A stretch of DNA of 64,000 nucleotides, taken from positions 226,874,107 through 226,938,106 of the forward strand of contig NC_045428.1 in NCBI RefSeq assembly GCF_902635505.1. The letters run 5' to 3'. Below are positions 26,855-38,399 of this stretch, one piece after another. The translations under genes and the position numbers were made by a program. The stretch's first letter is position 1; each line of letters opens with the position of its first letter. This DNA is from Sarcophilus harrisii (taxonomy: Eukaryota; Chordata; Mammalia; Dasyuromorphia; Dasyuridae). A model generated the notes under the pieces. The model saw only the letters and a list, made by a program, of their open reading frames with translations, made no database searches and was not told the DNA's origin.

Positions 26855-27510
26855 TTGCTGGAATGGAACTGGCACTTTGGATTCACTTTCAATAGAAGGT
26901 TTTGAACTGAATTTGTAGGATTGTGAAAAGTGTGGATACCAGCCAGTGAAGGCTAGTGTATTCTGATAGTTTTTTAGTGCCCAAGTCATGGACAGTATTT
27001 GGGAAGCAGTAAGAAGCACACTATAGAGATGAGAGACAATTTTGAAGCCTCAGCAATATCTACATAGAAAAAAAAAAAGAATGTGTGCATATATATATGA
27101 ATTAATCCATGTCAGAGATATCAATAATATTGTGGAAGCAGGTACTTATTTCCCAATCACTTAAGTAGGTGTTCCCCAAGGTGGGGGAATCTTAATGGAA
27201 TGATTAATAGAATTTCAAACAAAATATCTTAGAGTGACCCAAGTTGACCATTTCCCTAGGTCCTTGAAAAAACCTATCATTATCTCTACATCTCTTCTGG
27301 AGATGATGAAAAGAGATAGTATATTTCTTGAGCATCTTGGCGTTCAGAATAAAGTCCTATATCTTTGCGAAATAGGAAAAGGAAAAAGGGTGTTTTTTGT
27401 TGTTTGTTTGCTGGAGGAGGGGGGAGAGAGGGAAGGAGATTATATGTCAGTTATATTCCCTCCCACTACTTTGAATGTGTAATACTTTTAAATGAAGAGA
27501 CTATATTGCT
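26855..27510. other. Unassigned intergenic DNA
   Basis: No recognisable exon or element. Short AT repeat near 27091-27100. Confidence 0.35.
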
Positions 27511-27513
27511 GGA

Positions 27514-27646
27514 ATTTTTTGTTTGTTTGTTTTGCTGAGTCAATTGGGGTTAAGTGACTTGCCCAGGGTCACACAGCAAGGCAGTTTTAAGTGTTTGAAG
27601 CCAGATTTGAACTCAGTGGTGCCCTATCCACTGTGCCACCTGCACC
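27514..27646 (-). repeat. Marsupial CORE-SINE, antisense
   Basis: T/G-rich tail, then 'caattggggttaagtgactt', 'gcccagggtcacacagcaag', 'gatttgaactcagtggtgcc' and 'ctatccactgtgccacctgc'. Confidence 0.9.
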
Positions 27647-27649
27647 TTT

Positions 27650-28262
27650 TGAAAGGAAGCCAAGGGCACCAGGAGAGAATGCTATTTTAGAAATACTGAT
27701 TATTAGGCATATAGAAATGAACCTGTTTCAGATGAAAACTCTGTTGGAGTAAAAGCATCATTTTAGCTTTTTGAGAGACATCTGGAAATTGAAATATTGA
27801 ACAAAAGGTTGAGCAATGAACTTCAAGGTCATATTGCAGTGTACTTAACTCTATAATTCAACACCTCTAATGGACATGAGCAGTTGAATGATGTGCCACA
27901 ATCTCACAGGACAGACAAAGCATGTAACACAAAAATTGGGAATTCTTTGTGTGTGTTAAGTACTGGGGAGAGGGTTGAGGGGTGGGAGAACTTGTGGGGA
28001 GATTAATTTTTGGCATAACCTAGGAATAGTGCCAATGTAATTGGAAGTCACATGCTATGAACAGATCCTAGAACTGGTACAGGAAGGTCATTAGTATTAG
28101 TGTGGAGCTAAGAATCATCAATTCTAACAAGGCTAGGGCTTAGATGGGAGACCGCATTGATGAAGATTGCTAGGAGGGTTGGAAATAAGGTTTCCATCCC
28201 CCAGGATGCTACTATTTATGACTTGTTCAGGTTCTGTTTTCAATGTGAGGAACAACAGCATC
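27650..28262. other. LYG2 3' flank, nothing recognised
   Basis: Downstream of LYG2 on its strand. No exon or clear repeat. Confidence 0.35.
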
Positions 28263-28274
28263 TAGGGCAGGGTT

Positions 28275-28432
28275 TCTTTTTTTTTTTTTTCTTTGCTGAG
28301 GAAATTGAGCTTAAGTGACTTGCCCAGGGTCAAACAGTTAGGAAGTATTAAGTGTCTGAGGCCATATTTGAACTAAGGTCCTCCTGATTTCAGGGCTGGT
28401 GCTCTATCCACTGCACCACCTAACTGCCCCTA
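28275..28432 (-). repeat. Marsupial CORE-SINE, antisense, with target-site duplication
   Basis: T run, 'cttaagtgacttgcccaggg', 'gaactaaggtcctcctgatt' and 'ctgcaccacctaactgcccc'. An 11-bp duplication, AGGGCAGGGTT, lies at 28264-28274 and 28433-28443. Confidence 0.92.
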
Positions 28433-28718
28433 AGGGCAGGGTTGCTTAATCTTTTTTTGTGTCCTGGGCTTCTTTGACAATCCAGTAAAATTTAATACTA
28501 CTATGATTTGTTGCCTTTATTCATAACTAAAGGAAATTATTAATTTCAATTAGCAATTAGTAGAAATATAGATTTTTTCTATCCAAGTTAATAGACACGC
28601 TGAAATCTCTCCATTGCTGGGATCCTATCGGTATCAGACTAGGAAACTCGAATTTGGGGTATTAGTATACCCTCTGCTTCCTGTGAACAATTTTCTTATA
28701 TGGAAAGTTTGTAAATAA

Positions 28719-28724
28719 TTTATT
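28719..28724 (-). terminator. LYG2: Candidate LYG2 poly(A) signal AATAAA
   Basis: TTTATT on the plus strand gives AATAAA on the coding strand, 91 bases past the LYG2 stop codon. This is a normal distance for a short 3' UTR. Confidence 0.5.
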
Positions 28725-28814
28725 CAGACAATTGGTGGGTGTATGTATTGATTAACATGTTTTGATTTATCCTCTCTTGCTAAATGGTGACCTGTTTGGT
28801 CAACCTCCTTAAAC

Positions 28815-31800
28815 TTAGAAGCCATGCCTCTTAAAAAATTTACATCGGGCAAGAATATCGTTGGTGTAGTCATTTTCTACATCATTAGGGGTTACAATGG
28901 CATCAATCCCTGATTTGTAGGCAGAGAGACCACCTGAAATAGAACAGAAAAGCATTACAACTAAAGGAGGAATTTCAGTCAGAAATAGGACAGGAAAATA
29001 CTATGATGTCAGATCACGTCACAGTTTTCCCAAAAAGGGATTCCTTTCTTTTTCTCTCCTTCTAAAAATACAGCATAACCTTCAAGCCACTTGGAAAATA
29101 TTGGCTTGTCTTCTTGAATAGTCTATCAGACATAAACGCTTCTCCCCCAGTTTATCTCCATCTTTATTCTTATCCTATAGATATTTGCAATTGCCAAAAA
29201 TGGTTTTTGCATCCAGGAATCTAATTGAATATCAGTAACTATTATTACTTAAAGATATTTGATTGAATTGGACTATGAAGGAAAATAATGACTGTACCTA
29301 GTCCTTGACTTCAAAACCTTGACTTCATGTTTACACATGAAATTTTGTCTCCTGAGTCACAGAATTGAAAGAGTTCTCAGGGAATAATTAATCCAGTCTT
29401 TAGCCGAGCAAGATATGATATCTTTGGTGCTGCCAGTAGCAGCAAGTAGCAAATCAATGATAATGTCCAAGTCAGAAGTAATTTTATTCACTGTTTATTT
29501 CAACAAATAAACTTGACTCACCTTTCAGGTGTTGAGTCATGGTCCAGGTTGGGAATTTTCTCTGGATTGCCTTAATTTTGTCAGTTAGGATCTTTACAGC
29601 CTGTATAAGGTGTTCTTCACTGTCCCAGGCTCCAGTGGGATGATAAGTATGTTTATCAAGCTAGAAAAATGAAATAAGGTCAGAATCCCTGGGAGAAAAT
29701 GTAATTTTTCTTCTAAATTCATTTTTTATTTTTCATATTTTGAGCTTCCCTCCTTATTTAACCACAAAAGGTTATTTCTCAAGTTGTTTCTTTTCTTCAG
29801 TGAGAAAAAAGGAATGTATTGAATGAGTACTGAAGTAGGAGTCAAAAGGTTTAAGACATCTCCCAGCTCCATCACTTTCTAGCATAGGTGATTCACTTAA
29901 TATCTCTGAGCTTTGGTTTCCTCATTTTTATTTAAGAGAATTATTGTGAGGATCAAGTGGAATAAGGTACAAATCACTTTATAAACTCTAAAGCATTATG
30001 TAAATGGAAGCTATGATTTTAAAAAAAAATTTGGAGTATTGGATAGCTTCAGTGTGGAAAAAAATGAGATAACATTATTCAAAAACAAATTGGCTATTCA
30101 AAGGTCACAGTAAAAGCAAGATGTTGCTTTTAAACAATTATTCTAAAAATAATAGTTTATATTTGTGAGAGCTTTTGTAGAGAAGATGCCTTCATTAATA
30201 TGATTAAAGATCCATCAAAGAACCAACATTCATACTTCTAAGATTTATGAAGTTCTTCTTCAAAATAATCCTAGTACTGAGGAAACAGAGTCTCAGAGAA
30301 GTAAACTAACTCAAGTTCACATAGCTAGTTAGGGTACAATGTCAGTTATCCAGTAATGCATAGCAAAAAGCTATGTCTAACTAGAGAGTGCTTTACTGTT
30401 TAGAGAGTTAAAGTGACTATCTAGATAATTCAAAATTTCCTACTTCACTCCTCCCACAACAACCAATCGTTGTGTTAGTTAGAAGTGAGGAATATTACTT
30501 AATAAGTCAGTATTTTGGTCCAAAATTATAAAAATTTACTTTCATTTTCAATTGTGCTATGAAGAACAGTCTTCTATTAATATAATTACTTTTTAAAAAT
30601 TAACTGGGCAAAATGTGTATTTACAGACTCTTTTATAACTGTCCTCATTTTAAACATAGTATGCAGAAGGCCTAAGTCACAAAGACCTGAGTTCTAGCCC
30701 AACCTCTGACATATCCTAGCTGAGTCCCTAGGCCTGTCACTTCTCAGTGCCCTAGACAACTTTCCAAGGCTGTAAGTTGCAGAGCAGGAACCAATCTATA
30801 TTGGAAGAATGAATTTCCTTAGAAGTTCCTTCATTCATCCAACTCCTACATTCAAAAGAGGTATCTTTTAGAGTTGCCAATAACAGACAGGCCCTAAAGA
30901 AAACAGCAAAGATGTTGAGCAGAAATTGTTTGACATTTTAGTAAATGTTCCATTAGATGAGGGATTTGAGGGCCAAGAAGGAAGTGATTTGTCCAGAATT
31001 ATGTGGGTAGTAAATTGCAGGGCTGAGATTTGAACTAAGGTCTTTGCATCCAAATCCAACCCTTTCTCTTCTGTACCATTTTTTCTCCTAATAAAGGGTT
31101 GTAAAAGGGTTTCTGGTTTTCTGATATGTTGGTGAAAAGAAGAATGTCACTGCTGAACCACCGGTATTAATCACTGACAGTTACCTGCATTAGACCAAAT
31201 TTAAGTCCCTGATGGTCCCATCCATCTTGGAGCACAGATCCAGCATGGGTTTCCCTGGAGATAATTCCAGCAATCAAAGCAGGATCCACACATTGTTTCT
31301 GTCCAACATTTTTTATTATATTTTGATATTTCTTCATAAGCACCAAATCCATCTCAGCAAACATTTCTGAGCCACGGATCCCTACCATAGAAATAGAAAT
31401 ATCTGTATTTTCTCTACTTTCTTAATTAATTTTCTTTATTCTTAAAAGGGACTAGGAATTTTTTTAAAATCTCTAAGAATGGGGGGGTCATTGGAATCAA
31501 TTATCCTATCCCATTTAAAGTACCTAACAAGATGCTCTACAGAGCAGATACATTTATCAGAAAAAAAACCCCACTTCTATTTAATTAATCAATCACAGAT
31601 TATAAACTTCTTATGGAAAGTCCTTAATCAATCTGGAAGGAGTGAAAGCCATTGAATGAAATTAAATAATGCTGCACAGGAGTGTATTGGAATTGATTGA
31701 GAGAACTGAGACAAAATTGCAAGCCATTTCACAACATATATTTCTCTAGTGGCACAGCTTATGGTTAGAAGCAGTTCTATCTAACTTCCTGAGAAGGAAT

Positions 31801-34800
31801 TGCTTGAAGTTTGTGGAGTGGGCAGAGAAAAGAAGAGAACTACTTTTTTCCCACTGGATCAGAGATAGAAAGATTTTTGGATTCATCCATAGGCATCCTA
31901 GCAGGATCCCTGGAGCAATAGTGACTGACATCAGCATATGCATTAGGAACTGAAGACAATTTAGATAATACTGAATAAAATGGTATTTTTAGTAAAAAGA
32001 AAGTTGTACCATAGGTAGAATTTCACAAGGACTTCATGAATGAGAGAAAAAGATTACTAGAACCAGACTTAACACAACTAGAAGCTATGAGTTATCCCTT
32101 TACCATATGTTCTTTCTAAACTTAAGTCCACTTTCCTCAGGATTCTTTGTGTAATTGTGGAAGAGTATGTCTCTTCTTTGGGGAAGATGTTTGTACCAAT
32201 TGTTCTTAACTAAACTACTTTGGAAAATAATCTTTTTTAAAAGTTAATTAATTTTACTGAGTATTATCAACTGATTGTCAATGGAAGATGTAAACTAGTG
32301 GGAATTCATGAGAAATAAAATTAGAGAAGCCAGCTCTGATTATACTATATAATTCCCCTGGAACTTTGAGGGGAACTCCTGGGGACCTAGCCTGCTCATG
32401 TGAATGTAGACAATGCTACATGTCTTCTAAGAAAGTGTGATAGCCATTGTCAATCCAATAGTCCTTGTTACCAAGGAAGTCAAAAACTATATTTAAAACC
32501 AGAGAATATCAAAGTCATTTAAGACCTTAGAGATCAGTTGGTTCATCCCTCTGACTTTATAGATAACATGCTCAGATAGATTCACTGACTAGTTCAAAGT
32601 CAAACAGTAGCCTCAGAGAACCCATATTTCTTGATCTAAATTCAATGTCCTTCTAACTATACTAAAACTAACTTCCAGCTTCCAGGAACTCATCCTCCTT
32701 TCCCGTCCCACTTCCCTCACACAGAGAGAAATCTCTGAATTTCAGAATTGATGTTTCAGAGACAAATGAGGTTTTAATTAAATCAAACTAATGTAGTGGA
32801 ATGAGTACTGGTGTGGAATACAAAAGATCTGGGACCTGGTCCCAACTGATCCCTAAGTGCAAGTCATTTTACTTTTGCTGGATCTCCATTTCCTCATTGG
32901 TAAAAGAGCTTAATCTCTATGGTTCCTTCCAGCTCTGGATTCTATGGTTCTATGATCTTAATGGTAGTAAGATAAAGAGAGATTGAAAAAGAAAACAACA
33001 GAGGAAAAGCTATACAAAGATAAAAGCTACTTCCTTAAGTGAAAGTCCTAAGAAATTATAAGGGAAGGGGGAAATGTCCCATATGCACTTACCACAGTGG
33101 ATCAATCTGTCTATAGCACAGGAGGCTCCTGGGGTGTCCATGCTCATGATATCACCATAGCAACCATGATACAGCCGAGGCTGGGAGTAAGGGTTCACTG
33201 GGTGAGGATATGGGTAAGTGCTCTCAGAAGTAACTGAAAAACAAAAGCTTATTTTAAACCACAAGTGAGAAAATATGACTTAGATTGCCATTATGAATAT
33301 GATTAAGCTTGTAGACTATGAAAAGCATTAGACTTTTTCTTTACCTTATTAGGTATTAATTTTTTCAGTAATTCAAATGTTTATTGAGCAGCTACACAAT
33401 ACATACTAGATATAGTAGGGGGAGATACAAACCTGGTGATTGCATTTTAATGTTAAGGGAATGTCAAATGGTCTCTCTTACAAGATACTTAGGGCAGATT
33501 AGGGGATGTAAGGAAACACTCTGATATAAAACTGAAAAAGTAGAGAGATTGGAGCCAGTCTTTTAAAGTCCTCTCTCTCATTTAAGGAAGTATAAACTTA
33601 ATTTATTAGGCAATTGGTTGGTATAGTAGACTATTGAGACTAGAGTCAGAAAGATCTAAATTCCTGCCTCTGATGACTTTGGGCAAGACATTTAACCTCT
33701 TCCTCAGTTCTCTCAATTGTAAAATGAGGATTATAAGAGTATTTACTTAATGGGATTATTATGAGGATCCAATGAGATAATTTTTAATATTAACTTAATT
33801 TTTTGTCTCTTCTCTCTTTTTTTTTCTTTCCCCCCTCTTTTTTAATGATAGTTTTTTTTAAAATTTTTCCAAACACAGGCAAAGATAGTTTTCAACATTT
33901 AATTTTGCAAAACCCTGTTTCCAAATTTTTCTCCTCTCCTCCTCCCTTCCTGCCTTCCCTAGACAGCAAGCAATCCAAGATAGGTTAAAAATGTGTAGTT
34001 CTTCTAAACGTATTTCCATATTTGTCATGTTGAGCTAGAAAAATCATATCAAAAGGTGGAAAAAACACAAGAAAGAAAAAAAAGCAAACAACAACAAAAA
34101 GATGAAAATACTACGCTTTGATCCACATTCAGTCTCCATGGTTCTCTCTCCCTCTAGATGTAAATGGCTCTTTCTATCACAAGTGTATTGGAATTGCCTT
34201 GAATCACCTCTATCACAATTGATTGAGACAGTATTTATAAAGAACTTAGCAAGGAAGCCTGGCATATAGATAGTTTATTCTCTCCCTTCCTTGTAGGTGT
34301 TAACGTCGTTATTAAAGGTGTTTGAGCTGGGTAAGTGATGACGCTGGAGTTGTTCATTAGAAAAATTAATCAGAAATCAAATGTTGATGAATGAAATAAT
34401 TTGGAATAGGAGGAATGTAATCCCTCCATAGCATCCCTAAAGCCATCAACCAAACTTCCAAAAGGAGGGCTTTAGTTTATTATTTGATTATAAATTTTTA
34501 ATCTAAAATATGTTAATGATGTTTCTGCATATCTTGAATTTATTAATTCAAGAAAGTTCTGCTGCTTTATTTCAGATCTTTAAAGTTAAGGATAATGCAT
34601 ATCCAAGATATTAGTAATTGATATGATGAATAATTATATGTATCAGTCTATTTATTCCAAAGTAGCTCTCTTATACCCAGCCTATAATCTGATGCCCCAT
34701 GGAGTGGATTATAACCAGGGCTTGAGGAAGAGTTGGGACCAAATGTTTTTGCACCCTAGGCAAGAACTGGAAATTGCACCCCCTGTATATAAATGGAGAC

Positions 34801-35127
34801 CTAAAGCTTTGATGCTTCCTTGTACTGACCTATATCTTGATTTTTCATGAAACAAAATTAAAGCTAGGGAAGGTGATGTTTTCTGACATGGTAATAATAA
34901 AAAGTGTCCCTTCTCGTACCTTAGATAGTTGCCTGACTTGCCTAATTCTAATCTGGCTTTTCTTGAGACATAAGTGAATGGGAAAATATTCTAATTATTT
35001 TGAGGGTGAAAGTTAAATTTCAATTCATTTCTAATTTATTATTTTCATGAAAAAACAGAAATATATAAATTGCACTTTTGAAGTTACTGTTGCACAATAT
35101 GTTTTGGAAGGCAACAGTGAATAGTGT

Positions 35128-35172
<45 letters not shown>

Positions 35173-35220
35173 CTCACCCATGAGAACAGCAAGGCCCAAA
35201 AAAGCGACAGAAACTAACAT
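28815..35220 (-). CDS. LYG2: LYG2, goose-type lysozyme (complete, five coding exons)
   Basis: Minus-strand coding exons are 35220-35178, 33233-33093, 31381-31185, 29660-29522 and 28933-28815 (stop TAA). All have AG/GT borders, and phases 1-1-0-1 join cleanly into 212 codons, the length of human LYG2. Residues 1 to about 15 (MLVSVAFLGLAVLMG) are a secretion signal. The mature part has Cys39, Cys53, Cys61 and Cys92, the four-cysteine pattern of goose lysozymes (two disulfides), plus an extra Cys204. Glu105 in IISRETHAGS aligns with goose catalytic Glu73, and Asp129 in MQLDKHTYHP aligns with goose Asp97. The position of goose Asp86 is His118, as in human LYG2. The C-terminus is ILARCKFFKRHGF. 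The family cleaves peptidoglycan. LYG1 is less like this sequence, so LYG2 is the call. Intron 1 starts with a (TG)n tract. The exon with the start codon has an acceptor at 35246/35245, so upstream non-coding exons exist. Confidence 0.96.
29820..30015 (+). repeat. MIR element, sense, in LYG2 intron 3
   Basis: 'gagtactgaagtaggagtca', 'ctccatcactttctagcat', 'tctgagctttggtttcctca' and 'gtgaggatcaagtggaataa' in MIR order. Confidence 0.7.
30640..31080. repeat. Two MIR-like remnants in LYG2 intron 3
   Basis: A sense copy at about 30655-30775 ('cctgagttctagcccaacct', 'gacatatcctagctgag') is followed by an antisense copy at about 30950-31075 ('gatttgtccagaattatgtg', 'gctgagatttgaactaagg'). Confidence 0.6.
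31390..32490. other. LYG2: LYG2 intron 2, nothing recognised
   Basis: No exon or clear element. A minus-strand frame at 31746-31943 has no splice support and no known motif. Confidence 0.4.
32495..32975. repeat. Two MIR-type SINEs in LYG2 intron 2
   Basis: Antisense copy about 32500-32680 ('catttaagaccttagagatc', 'caaagtcaaacagtagcctc'). Sense copy about 32790-32970 ('aatgagtactggtgtggaat', 'atctccatttcctcattgg', 'ccttccagctctggattcta'). Confidence 0.65.
33370..33470 (-). mobile_element. L2 3' end, antisense, short
   Basis: 'tcaaatgtttattgagcagc' and 'atatagtagggggagataca' are a decayed antisense L2 3' end in LYG2 intron 1. Confidence 0.5.
33620..33790 (+). repeat. MIR element, sense, in LYG2 intron 1
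   Basis: 'ctagagtcagaaagatctaa', 'gactttgggcaagacattta' and 'gttctctcaattgtaaaatg' in MIR order, ending in 'atgaggatccaatgagataa'. Confidence 0.75.
33830..34245 (-). mobile_element. L1 3' UTR, antisense, in LYG2 intron 1
   Basis: 'aaacacaggcaaagatagtt', 'ccctgtttccaaatttttct', 'cagcaagcaatccaagatag' and 'atccacattcagtctccatg' in antisense order. It is therefore in the same orientation as LYG2, which is on the minus strand. Confidence 0.8.
34250..35010. other. LYG2: LYG2 intron 1, unassigned
   Basis: No exon. 'gcaccctaggcaagaactgg' and 'tgcctgacttgcctaattc' near 34750 and 34930 resemble a decayed interspersed repeat I cannot name. Confidence 0.35.
35131..35171. repeat. (CA)n microsatellite at the LYG2 exon 2 donor
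   Basis: About 20 CA units on the plus strand, which is (TG)n in the transcript. It begins within about six bases of the donor ATGG|GTGAGTT of the exon with the LYG2 start codon. Confidence 0.95.
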
Positions 35221-35245
35221 GATGGTGGAACTTATCCTGCAGAAC
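35221..35245 (-). other. LYG2: LYG2 5' UTR part of exon 2 and its splice acceptor
   Basis: On the minus strand AATCAATCTAG|GTTCTGCAGG gives an acceptor at 35247-35246 and 25 bases of leader before the ATG at 35220. The upstream polypyrimidine tract is TTCTTTCTTTC-like. Confidence 0.65.
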
Positions 35246-35544
35246 CTAGATTGATTTAAAAGAAAGAAAGAAAGAAAGTTGTTTAAATAGAAAAAAAATT
35301 AGAAATTTCAGTAAAGAAAATATATTTCAAATCAATGAAAAAGTTGACATAGCTCATTTCAGTGCCTTACCTAAATTTTTACTGCAAAAAATTCCCAAGA
35401 GCTCTCAGGGAACATGATTTGATGGTTGTAAAGAACCATAAGATTTTTAGGCATAGAAATCTAACCCCCCTCTTTCTCTTCATGTGTAATTCCAGACATA
35501 TTTGCAGAAACTAGGGTACAGAAAAATGAAGCAATTTGCTATGG

Positions 35545-35795
35545 GTTTGTTGTCATTTTTTTCATTCATGTTCTACTTTATGTGACTCTGTGTTTTTCTT
35601 GGCAAGGATATTAGAACAGTTTGCCATTTCTTTCTCCGGCTCATTTTACAGATAAGAAAACCAAGGCAAACAGAGTTAGGTGACTTGCCCAAAGTCACAC
35701 AACTAACAAGTATCTGAAGCCAGATTTGAACTCAGGAACTCTTCCTAATTCTAAATCCAGTGCTCTAAACCCAGAGCACTACCTAATAACCCTTG
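35545..35795 (-). repeat. MAR-type CORE-SINE, antisense
   Basis: 'ttcttggcaaggatattaga', 'tttctccggctcattttac', 'gttaggtgacttgcccaaag' and 'agatttgaactcaggaact' in antisense order. Confidence 0.8.
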
Positions 35796-36069
35796 CTAGA
35801 AGTTAATGGAAAAGCTGAGATTAGAATCCCAAGTCTTTTGCCTTCTAATCCAGTGTTTTTTCCTACATCATTTTGATCCTTTTCTTCAATGCAAACTTCA
35901 AATTTATTTTAGTTCCATTTCATTCATTTTACATCCCCATATGTATACACACACAGAGGTAGGAAGGAAAGTATGCAAACATAGTACTTTCTTCTCTCTA
36001 TTTAATATATGATGATTCAATTTAAATTTCTTAAAGCATTCCCTAGCTGCAAGAAGAGAAAACTTAATA

Positions 36070-36185
36070 TAATCTATAGAGAGGCTTAGAGTCAATAGAT
36101 CTGGGTTCAAGTTCTATCTCTGACACATACAGAGCAGACTGAGTGGCTCTAGGCAAATAACTAACTTCTCAGAGGGCAGGTACCC
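36070..36185 (+). repeat. MIR-like remnant, sense
   Basis: 'atctgggttcaagttctatc' and 'tgacacatacagagcagact' match a MIR head and core, weakly. Confidence 0.5.
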
Positions 36186-36581
36186 CTCTAAGATGGAAAG
36201 TTTCATCAGTGGAGGAAATTTCCCACGCTGATGAAATCATAGGTCCAAACCACCTCCCTAACCCTCTGTCTCCACCCTCCAAAATGCAAACCAACAATTA
36301 TTTTGGAATGAAAGAGGGAAAAATTCTAATCATCCAAGATTATACTGAATGCAGCTTCACCAAAATAGTCTTGGTTTTTGCCACTCTTAGTTACCCCATT
36401 ATTTTTTCATCATCACTCAGAATAGCAGCACTGAGACCATAGTGGGAATTGCTCCATGTAGGACTGCCTGGGGTCCACAACTATATCTGGAGCACCATCA
36501 ATAAAAAATATTCTGAATATGACCCTGATTTAAATAATCTAAGACAGAAGAGATACCTTCCCTCCTTTCTTTCCCACTCAC

Positions 36582-36718
36582 CTTTTTTGGTCTTTGAAGA
36601 GAGAACACTTCCCTTCCTTCTTTAAGAAGGTTTTCAAAACACAGGTTCCTCTTGCTCAGGATAGATCAAGGCTGGACAGAACAGTTTTCTTCAGGCTCCC
36701 TTTGCCTCTACCTCTGTC
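36582..36718 (-). other. LYG2: Candidate LYG2 non-coding exon
   Basis: On the minus strand it is bounded by an acceptor, TTTGTGTTGTAG|GACAG, at 36720-36719 and a strong donor, AAAAAAG|GTGAGTGGG, at 36582/36581. It lies between the TATA-linked first exon and the exon with the start codon. Not supported by anything but splice signals. Confidence 0.35.
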
Positions 36719-36829
36719 CTACAACACAAATTCAGCAGCAGGATCCTCCATGAGCCAACAATTGGTTTTCCGTCATACACAAACCTGAGGGCTGCTTCTA
36801 TGGAATATTTCAGTACTGACATAGGGGAC

Positions 36830-36885
36830 TCACCTGTCTTGTCCTGGTCCTGAAACACCCATCTCCTGGAGAAGCTTTATATATG
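36830..36885 (-). promoter_or_regulatory. LYG2: Candidate LYG2 promoter: TATA box and short first exon with donor
   Basis: On the minus strand TATATAAA (36883-36876) is followed about 40 bases later by a consensus donor, AGACAG|GTGAGTCC, at 36834/36833. That fits a TATA-driven start near 36850 and a short non-coding first exon. Position and strand suit LYG2; the start site is inferred. Confidence 0.5.
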
Positions 36886-36889
36886 GCTT

Positions 36890-37485
36890 GAACCTTTCTA
36901 TATTAGTTTTATGACCTCATTAGACTTGATTATTATGATGCTTTGAACTTAGGTAGCCCCTTTAATAAAAGGATATGAAAGCGTTTTCAAAACTTCAATT
37001 AATTAATTACTGTAATAACCTCCTCCTCTTCTACCTCAGGAGAAACTGGAGGGCCTTATTTGTTGGTTTAGTTGGGAATTTCTAATATTGTGATCATACA
37101 GGTATCTCCTAAATCTGTGTCCAAGAAACTAATAATAAACAATTAAACAGGAAATGTTCAAATTGGTAGTCTGGAAATGGGACAAGTGGAATCCTATCTT
37201 CTTTGTTCTTCATTATTAACAAGTCATCATAGACATATAAGCACTTGTTCATTTGGGTCTCAGGGTACTTGCTAACCACTTATTTTGTGAGAGAATTACA
37301 GAACTAAGCACTAAGGAGAGTAGGTTTCTGGGCACCCATAGTACTGAAGGATATGAGCTAGAGAGAGAAGGTTGGGATGAGATAAGGTTCTTTCTTCACT
37401 GTTGATAATTAGAATAATGGAAACTAAGCTCTTAGCAGCCACAAATAGAAGATCATAAATTTCGAACGAGGTCTCCTTACAAGAC
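36890..37485. other. LYG2 upstream DNA, nothing recognised
   Basis: No exon, and no LYG1-like coding stretch on either strand. Confidence 0.35.
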
Positions 37486-37494
37486 AAGTCCAAT

Positions 37495-37640
37495 TGCTTC
37501 ATTTTACAGACAAGGAAACTATAGAATGGAAGTTAAATGATTTGCCCAGGTTTAAACAGCTAGTAAGTATCAAGGATGGGGATTAAAGCCAGTCCTTCTT
37601 CATTCCCAAGTCCAATGTTCTATGTGCTAACTACACATAG
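37495..37640 (-). repeat. MIR-type SINE, antisense
   Basis: 'acagacaaggaaactataga', 'gatttgcccaggtttaaaca' and 'ccaatgttctatgtgctaac' in order. Confidence 0.7.
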
Positions 37641-37929
37641 TGAAGAAAAATTCCTCTTACCATTGACAGAAGAGAATATCTGCCTGAAGGGAGGAGAATA
37701 ATTAGACAGGAGGCATATACATTCATACCTATGCTGGGGCAGGAAAGATTCTGTACCTCAACATAGTTCTCTGATTTAACCACTACCTACTGAGTGGAGA
37801 TCAAGGGCCAAAGAGTCAGACAGGAAGGACAAATACACTGAGTCTAAAAAAGGATCCCAGACTGCCAAACAGAAGGAAAATACAGCTCCTGGAAGATTTT
37901 AACCATATGAAACTAACTTAGAATTGCTG

Positions 37930-38370
37930 TTCCAGATTATATGATGATCAATTCTAATGGACGTGACTTTTTTCAGCAATGAGATGATTCAGGTCGTTTC
38001 CAATGATCTTGTGGTAGAGAGAGCCATCTATTCCCATAAAGAGGACTGTGGGAACTAAGTGTGGACCACAACATAACATTCTCACTCTTTTTATTGTTGT
38101 TTGCTTGCATTTTACTTTTTCTCATTTTTTTCCTTTTTGATTTTAATTTTTCTTGTACAACAAGATAATTGTATAAATATGTATGCATATATTGGGTTTA
38201 ACTATATTTTTATCATATTTAACATATATTGGATCACTTGCTATTTAGGGGAAGGGATGAGGAGAAGGGAGGGAAATTGGTACACAAGGTTTTGCAAGGG
38301 TTAATATTGAAAGATTATCCATGCATATCTTTTGAAAATTAAAAATTTTTTTTTAAAAATTTAAAAAACA
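37930..38370 (+). mobile_element. L1 3' end, sense
   Basis: 'agattatatgatgatcaatt', 'gatgattcaggtcgtttcca', 'tttcttgtacaacaagataa' and 'ttgcaagggttaatattgaa' are the L1 ORF2 end and 3' UTR, truncated upstream. Confidence 0.8.
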
Positions 38371-38399
38371 AAGAATTACTATTCCCCTGTGCTCTACAA

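Noticed and set aside
31746-31943. Minus-strand 65-codon frame in LYG2 intron 2, considered as an extra exon
   Set aside because: LYG2 exons already join in phase to the family length, and this frame has no family match.
35020-35220. Minus-strand frame with a long Cys-Val run following the LYG2 signal peptide
   Set aside because: The run is the (TG)n microsatellite read through the intron; the real exon ends at the GTGAGT donor at 35178/35177.
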